Below, piece after piece: positions 52,222 to 57,500 of a DNA stretch of 57,500 nt. The notes beneath the pieces were generated by a model. That model saw nothing but the letters and a program-made list of their open reading frames with translations. It did no database searches and was not told the DNA's origin. Source of the DNA: Prorocentrum cordatum (Eukaryota > Sar > Dinophyceae > Prorocentrales > Prorocentraceae); contig CAUYUJ010003614.1 in assembly GCA_963575745.1 (NCBI GenBank), positions 40,001 to 97,500 of the forward strand, in the 5' to 3' direction. Every line of letters begins with the position of its first letter. The stretch's first letter is position 1. The translations under genes were made by a program, and so were the position numbers.

Positions 52222-52436
52222 AAGGCCTCCCAGATGGGGCTGGAGCAGACAGTGTCGGAGAATCGCGCCGCATCGCAGATGCATCGCCGATTCGGCTCGA
52301 TGTGGAGCCCGATTTCCTTCACGTCGACGTCGCCGATGTATCGGCCACGTCGACGATGACCGCCCATGCATCGCCGATGCATCGGTGATGCGGCGCGATC
52401 CCCCGACTCCATCTAGTCCGACCCCATCTAGGTGGC
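52222..52436. mobile_element. GATGCATCGGCG fold-back element, copy 3 (complete)
   Basis: AGGCCTCCCAGATGGGGCTG at the left pairs with CCCATCTAGGTGGCC at the right. Inside, TCGGAGAATCGCGCCGCATC pairs with GATGCGGCGCGATCCCCCGA. The centre repeats GATGCATCGCCGAT and GTCGACG. This is the most complete copy of the three. Confidence 0.88.
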
Positions 52437-52840
52437 CTCCACCCACCCCCCTGTCAGCGCCCGCCCCGCCCACCCCCCGGGCGGCCGCCACGCGCGCGGG
52501 GAGTGGGTGATTGACCAAAGCAGGACCCCTAACCCGTTGGGAGAGAACCTAAGCTAGGAGGGCCGAAAACATCAAGGCTCGGGAGCCCTTTTTCTGCAGA
52601 TGTACAAAACCAGGCCGCCCAGAAGACGGGGACCTGTGTGAGGCCACGCCTTCACTCTGTTATTCGGGTCAGGGCTTCTGTTGTCGTCGGTAAAGGGGGG
52701 GGAAGGGGGGGGGAGGGCCGCCTTCGGCGTGCGCCCGCGGCCGCCCCAGCCAGGGGCCCACAGGGCGGAGGTGGGCTCCCCGCTCCTGCCGGGGGGGGGG
52801 GGGGGGGAGAACTGGCTCCGCCTGCTCGGCGGAGAGACGA

Positions 52841-52844
<4 letters not shown>
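52437..52844. other. No gene recognised
   Basis: G-rich unique sequence with a 17-G run at about 52791-52807. Confidence 0.5.
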
Positions 52845-52871
<27 letters not shown>

Positions 52872-53112
52872 GAGGAGGAGGAGAGGAGGAGGAGGAGGAG
52901 GGAGGAGGAGGAGGAGGAGGAGGAGGAGGAGGAGGAGGAGGACGAGGAGGAGGAGGAGAAGAGGAGGAGGAGGAGAAGGAGAACGAGGAGGAGGAGGAGA
53001 ACGAGGAGGAGGAAGCGGAGGAGGAGGAGGAGGAGGAGGAAGCGGAGGAGGAGGAGGAGGAGGAGGAGGAGGAGGAGGAGGAGGAGAAGCAGGAGGAGGA
53101 GGAGGAGCCGGA
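52845..53112. repeat. (GGA)n array
   Basis: About 265 bp of GGA/GAG triplets with AGA and AAC interruptions. Frames give poly-Glu, poly-Arg and poly-Gly. Confidence 0.96.
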
Positions 53113-53119
53113 CGAGGAG

Positions 53120-53290
53120 GCCTTCTCAGAAGGCGGCGGGGCTTCTCAGAAGCCCTCTGGCCTTCTGGGTAGCTTTCTGCGTTCTCGGGGACGGCGTGGA
53201 AACCTGCTCGGAAGGTCCGAAGCGAGCCGAGTCTGCTGGGATGGTCCGCCCAGTCTCACTTCCCCCCACCAAGCTCGCCGCCGAGATTGG
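53120..53290. repeat. Dispersed repeat with TTCTCAGAAG palindromes, copy 2
   Basis: Begins CCTTCTCAGAAGGCGGCGGG and CTTCTCAGAAGCCCTC, as copy 1 at 2077-2245, and ends AAGCTCGCCGCCGAGATTGG. Confidence 0.75.
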
Positions 53291-53317
53291 GTCCGAGGCT
53301 TTCAGCCAGGAGCTTTT

Positions 53318-53512
53318 GCGGAATTGCCGTGTCGCGGCGGCGGCCCCTGCGGCACGCCATGCCCTGCAAGCTGATGGCGTGTCAATGCGCCTCGCGGGGT
53401 GGGAGGCTGGGAACAGCTCGCAACGTTGACGCTTGGGGACTGGGACGTGGTCAGCGTGTCGCGGCGAAGCGTCGTGGGCCAGAACTAGCTGGAGGAGCGA
53501 CACGCTAAGCAA
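53318..53512. mobile_element. TTAGCGTGTCGC MITE, copy 3
   Basis: TTGCCGTGTCGCGGCGGCGG at the left, GCACGCCATGCCCTGCAAGC and GTGTCGCGGCGAAGCG inside, and GCGACACGCTAAGC at the right. The right end is the exact reverse complement of the left end of copy 2, which defines the terminal inverted repeat. Confidence 0.85.
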
Positions 53513-53629
53513 ACGTTCCTGACCTTGGCATGAAGAACACCCCGGCCTCCAGAGAGACTCGAAAGTTATCGAGTCTGGGGCCCTCCAGATTCTTGGGCGG
53601 CTGCCGCTGGGTGGCAGGCTCCTCCTCCT

Positions 53630-53698
53630 CATCCTTCTCCTCCTCCTCCTCCTCATCATCATCATCTTCATCATTATCATACGTATCATCATCATCAG

Positions 53699-53739
<41 letters not shown>

Positions 53740-53866
53740 ACACCATCATCATCCGCATCCGCATCCTCATCCTCGTCTTCACCCTCATTATCATCGTGAT
53801 CATCCTCCTCATCATCAGCATACTCACCATCAGCATCGACATCATCATCATCACCATCACCATCAC

Positions 53867-53897
<31 letters not shown>

Positions 53898-54265
53898 GTC
53901 ATCATCATCATCATCCTCACCATCACCATCATCGTCAGCATCATCATCATCGTGAGCATCAGCATCAGCACCACCACCATCATCATCATCATCATCATCA
54001 GCATCATCATCATCACCATCATCATCATAAGCATGACCATCGCCACCACCATCATCATCATCATCATCAGCATCAGCATCAGCATCATGATCATCATCAT
54101 CGTCATCAGCATCAGCGTCATCATCAGCATCAACCTCCGTATCAGCATCATCAGCACCAGCATCATCATCATTATAATCGTCTGCATCATCACGATCAGC
54201 ATTCTCGACAGAATCACCAGCATCCTCAACAACATCAGCATCAACATCAACATCATCAGCAGCAC

Positions 54266-54300
<35 letters not shown>

Positions 54301-54410
54301 CCATCATCATACGCATGACCATCACCACCACCACCATCCTCATCATCAACATCAGCATCATCATTGTCATAATCATCATCAACAGCATCATCATCATCAA
54401 CATCATCATT

Positions 54411-54460
<50 letters not shown>

Positions 54461-54545
54461 GTTCACCAGCGTCACCATCATCATCAGCATCATCATCATC
54501 ATCGTCATCATCAGCAGCATCAACGTTGTCGTCGTCGTCGGCATC
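53630..54545. repeat. (ATC)n array 3
   Basis: About 900 bp of CATCAT triplets with AGC, ACC, CTC and GTC variants, the longest array in the window. Frames on both strands (poly-Ile, poly-Met, poly-Ser, poly-His) are artefacts. Confidence 0.97.
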
Positions 54546-56817
54546 CTCATCATACCTCCCCCTCCCTTCTAAACTTGCTTCAAAGGAACAGGAACAGGCT
54601 ATCCGACGTAGTGGTCCTCATGCCTCGGGAAAAAGGAGGAGGAGGCGCAGGCAGAGGTGGAGGCGGAGGGCAGAGGAGGAGCAAGAGGGCGGGGAGCAGG
54701 ACAGGGGAGGGGTAGGAAACAGAAGTGGGAGCGGCACGTAAAACGCAGCAGAAATCAACACGGAGGGAGGGGGAAGTTTGGATCAAGATATCTTCGGCAT
54801 GGGCTGCAGGGGTCTGCGAGAGCGCAACCGAGAAGACTCCGAGGCACCCCTAAGACGGCCCAACATACCTCCAGGATGACTCTCCTGTGCCTCCAGAAGA
54901 GTCGCAACTGGCCTCCAAGCGCAGAGCGGTGGCAAGACGGCATCGAGACTCTCCCTCGCGGCGACTGACCGCTCAAATCAAACTGGCCCCTACAGACCCC
55001 TGAAGGGACGCCAATACTGCCGCGGGGCAGGTCGAGAGTAAGCGCGCCAGTGGGGAGCGAGAAACGAGGGAGGGAGGCGGAGGGAGAAGGCACACGCAGG
55101 GAGGAGGACGGATGACGGAGGATGGTGAGGGAGGCTCCAGGAGTCCCCAGGAAGCTCCAGGAGGCCTTAGGAGGCCACGGGATGCTCCAGGAGGCTACGG
55201 GAGCCCACTGGAGGCCACAGGAGGCCACAGGAGGCGCCAGGAGGCCACAGGAGGCCACAGGAGACGCCAGGAGGCACCAAGGGGAGGCGAAGGCAGGGAT
55301 GAGGAGCGGCGAGGGTGCGGGGCCCGCCCCAGAAGAGAGCTCCTGTGGTCGAGGCGGACGTGGAAGTCCAGCGGGGCTGCGCGCTTCTTGCCGCGCCGCC
55401 CCTCTCCGGGGAGAGGGGGGCCCGCCCGCCTGCACGCCGCCCGACCCCGCCCTCTTGCTCCGAGCTCCGAGGGCCGCGCCGCTCCGCCGACCCGTCGGCG
55501 ATGCGCGATGCGTCGGCGGCGGGATGGAGACGAACGGGCTCCGGATCGCGCCGCCGGGGGGCGGCATCCCAGCCGTCGACTCGTCTGCACCGAGGGGAGG
55601 CGGGGTTTGGGAGGCGGCTCTCGCCACGTGCTCGACGAACTCCGAGCTGGCGACGGTGGCGGGCGACGGTGGCGGCGGTGGCGAGGCCGCGGGATTCGCC
55701 GGACGGTTTGGGATTTCGCTGCCAGAAGAGAGCCCAAGGTGCTCAATCTGGCCAAGTGCAGACAGTCGCCTCTAGTCTCCGATGCCCATTGTCTATCAAA
55801 ACAACGAGGGCGTGTGTTTTGGTGTGGTCCGGTCTGGTTTTTCACTGGTAGTACTTCAAAACGGCAAAGCAATGACATCCGACAACGATGAACAACACGC
55901 CTCGGCTTGGGAATGGCAGTTGAAACAACACACGGCAACTGACAACAGAAGCTCTGGACTGGGCTGGTCAGATCTGCTGTCCTGAGAGACAACCAAATGA
56001 AAAGGCACTGGCAAACCTGTAGATGTATAACAACAATGCTGCGCGGTCGGGCAAAGGGGCATGTTGGAAACTGAGAACGGAATACTAGCAGCTTGCAGCG
56101 TTCAGGGGAAAAGAAGACATACGTGACCGAGCACGGACATAACACGTCACAGCTTGCAACAGATCCCCTGACCATTTTGAAATACATCTGAGACGATGCC
56201 AAGTTCGGACGATCGCGGGTGCCGCTTGCTGTCAAGATGCGCAACCAAACTTAGTGTCTAATGCCTCTGGCGTCGTTTCCATGGGCGGCTCCGAAAAAAC
56301 GACCTGGTGAAAAAATGCGGACGGTCTGGTTGGAGTTGTCTAGCAATGACCCGATGCCAAGGGCGGACAGTATTGCACGCATCGAGGGCACACTTCCATC
56401 GCTGACCCACTGCGCGCTTACTTGGTGTGTTCGCAGCGCAGGTGCGGACCCGAGGAATACTCTGCTCGCTCAATTTTGGAGGCATTTGAACTTGGCCACT
56501 CGTGATCAAGCTCGCTCACGTTCAAAACTCACTCGCGCTCAGTCACCGTCCTCACCTCCCCGATGCTTCCATGTGCGAGCGCGCGCCTGGCTTCGCGCCG
56601 TACGTCTGGCGCACGTCGTAAGAATACACCGCAGGGCAGCACAGTACAGCAGTGAACGGAGCAGCAGGCAGCGGCAGAGAGCCCCGGGGCGACCGAACGA
56701 CGGCGCAAGGCATGGAAGGCCAGCTCCCCAGGGCAGCGGTCGGGCTTTGCCCACGCCGCGCGCAGACCCACTGGCTGTACCGTCGGAGGGGGGGCCAGTG
56801 GGGCGGGGTGGGGCCCA
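54546..56817. other. No confident gene; CAGGAGGCCA minisatellite inside
   Basis: A degenerate repeat of CCAGGAGGC and CACAGGAGG units fills 55125-55285. GC-rich frames at 55300-55780 and a less GC-rich one at 55782-55985 (IVYQNNEGVCFGVVRSGFSL) look somewhat protein-like but match nothing I know, and no splice pattern connects them. Confidence 0.4.
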
Positions 56818-57292
56818 GGAGCCTCCTCCTCCCTCTCCTCCTCCTCCTCCTCCTCCTCCTCCTCCTCCTCCTCCTCCTCCTCCTCCTCCTCCTCCTTCCT
56901 CTCCTCCTCTTCCTTCCTCTCCTCCTCCTCCTTCTTCCTCCTCTTCCTGCTCCTCTCCTCTCCTCCTCTCCTCCTCCTCCTCCTCCTCCTCCTCCTCCTC
57001 CTCCTCCTCCTCCTCCTCCTCCTCCTCTCCCCCTCCCCCTCCTCCTCCTCCTCCTCCTCCTCCTCCTCCTCCTCCTCCTCCTCCTCCTCCTCCTCCTCCT
57101 CCTCCTCCTCCTCCTCCTCCTCCTCTCCTCCTCCTCCTCCTCCTCCTCTTCCTGCTCCTCCTCTCTCCTCCTTCTCCTCCTCCTCCCTCCTCCTCCTCCT
57201 CCTCCTCCTCCTCCTCCTCCCCAATTATCCTTCTCCTTTCCTCCTCCGCCTCCTCTCCTCCTCCTCCTCCTCCTTCTCCTCCTCCTCCTGGA
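56818..57292. repeat. (TCC)n array
   Basis: About 470 bp of almost pure TCC with TTCC and CTCC interruptions near 56900-56960 and 57140-57270. All frames through it are low-complexity artefacts. Confidence 0.98.
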
Positions 57293-57500
57293 GCCTTCTG
57301 GCCGGGCCAGGTCGCCACGCTGTTGGGAGGCATGGCGCAGGAGCTGGCGGCATGGTAGTTGCACCTGCCCGGAGCGGACGCAGGGATCAGCTGCAAGAGG
57401 GCGGCAAGAGCGAGCAAGAGGCGTCGCGCGCAGGATCGGGGATGACAGAGAGGGGGTTGATAACTAGGGACTAGGGGGGTGTGGATATCATGGCGGGGGC

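Noticed and set aside
53630-54572. Long poly-Ile and poly-Met membrane proteins
   Set aside because: Pure products of the (ATC)n array read in different frames.
56261-57467. Pro-, Ser- or Glu-rich frames of up to 365 codons
   Set aside because: They depend on the (TCC)n array; the sequences on either side show no domain.
1-57500. Bacterial contamination or a bacterial-type operon
   Set aside because: A spliced leader, an intron, a plastid leader and non-LTR retrotransposons are inconsistent with a bacterial origin. No ribosome-binding-site-led gene series was seen.

Overview
The window reads as nuclear DNA of a photosynthetic dinoflagellate; the species cannot be told. Four observations support this. 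(1) A near-perfect copy of the dinoflagellate spliced-leader sequence lies on the minus strand at 27604-27625 (one mismatch in 22 nt). (2) The one convincing host gene, a Rieske iron-sulfur protein (minus strand, 22748-23553), starts with a signal peptide followed by an FVAP motif and an Arg/Ser/Thr-rich stretch, the leader form of proteins sent to red-derived complex plastids. (3) Its only intron keeps the reading frame if it uses a GA donor with an AG acceptor, a non-canonical pairing known in this group. (4) The sequence is GC-rich, gene-poor and crowded with trinucleotide repeats, short tandem repeats and dead retroelements.

Layout. 0-6.3 kb: low-complexity DNA, minisatellites and short dispersed repeats. 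6.3-9.8 kb: a decayed minus-strand LINE (endonuclease, reverse transcriptase, CCHC zinc motif). 10-22.7 kb: fold-back elements, many tandem repeat families and no recognisable gene. 22.7-23.6 kb: the Rieske gene. 24-32.5 kb: fold-back elements with microsatellite loops, the spliced-leader relic, one possible exon and several small inverted-repeat elements. 32.5-39 kb: a satellite block of (ATC)n arrays and ~157-bp and ~90-bp units, split by a 2.7-kb 5'-truncated LINE (plus strand, 33497-36222) with a 13-bp target-site duplication. 39.5-43.5 kb: more fold-back elements. 43.6-50.1 kb: a minus-strand relic of a Ty1/copia-like element (Gag, zinc knuckle, D35E integrase, RT). 51.9-53.5 kb: a tight cluster of five small dispersed elements. 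53.6-57.5 kb: long (ATC)n and (TCC)n arrays.

Main finding: the Rieske intron is one copy of a dispersed ~185-bp palindromic element also present at 816-998 and about 52075-52210. The 816-998 copy ends in the same CTTGCAG-type acceptor as the intron, so the element looks like an introner that carries its own splice signal. Apart from the Rieske gene, no intact cellular gene could be identified. Most open frames are by-products of GC-rich DNA and triplet repeats. No tRNA, rRNA, CRISPR array or bacterial-type operon was seen.
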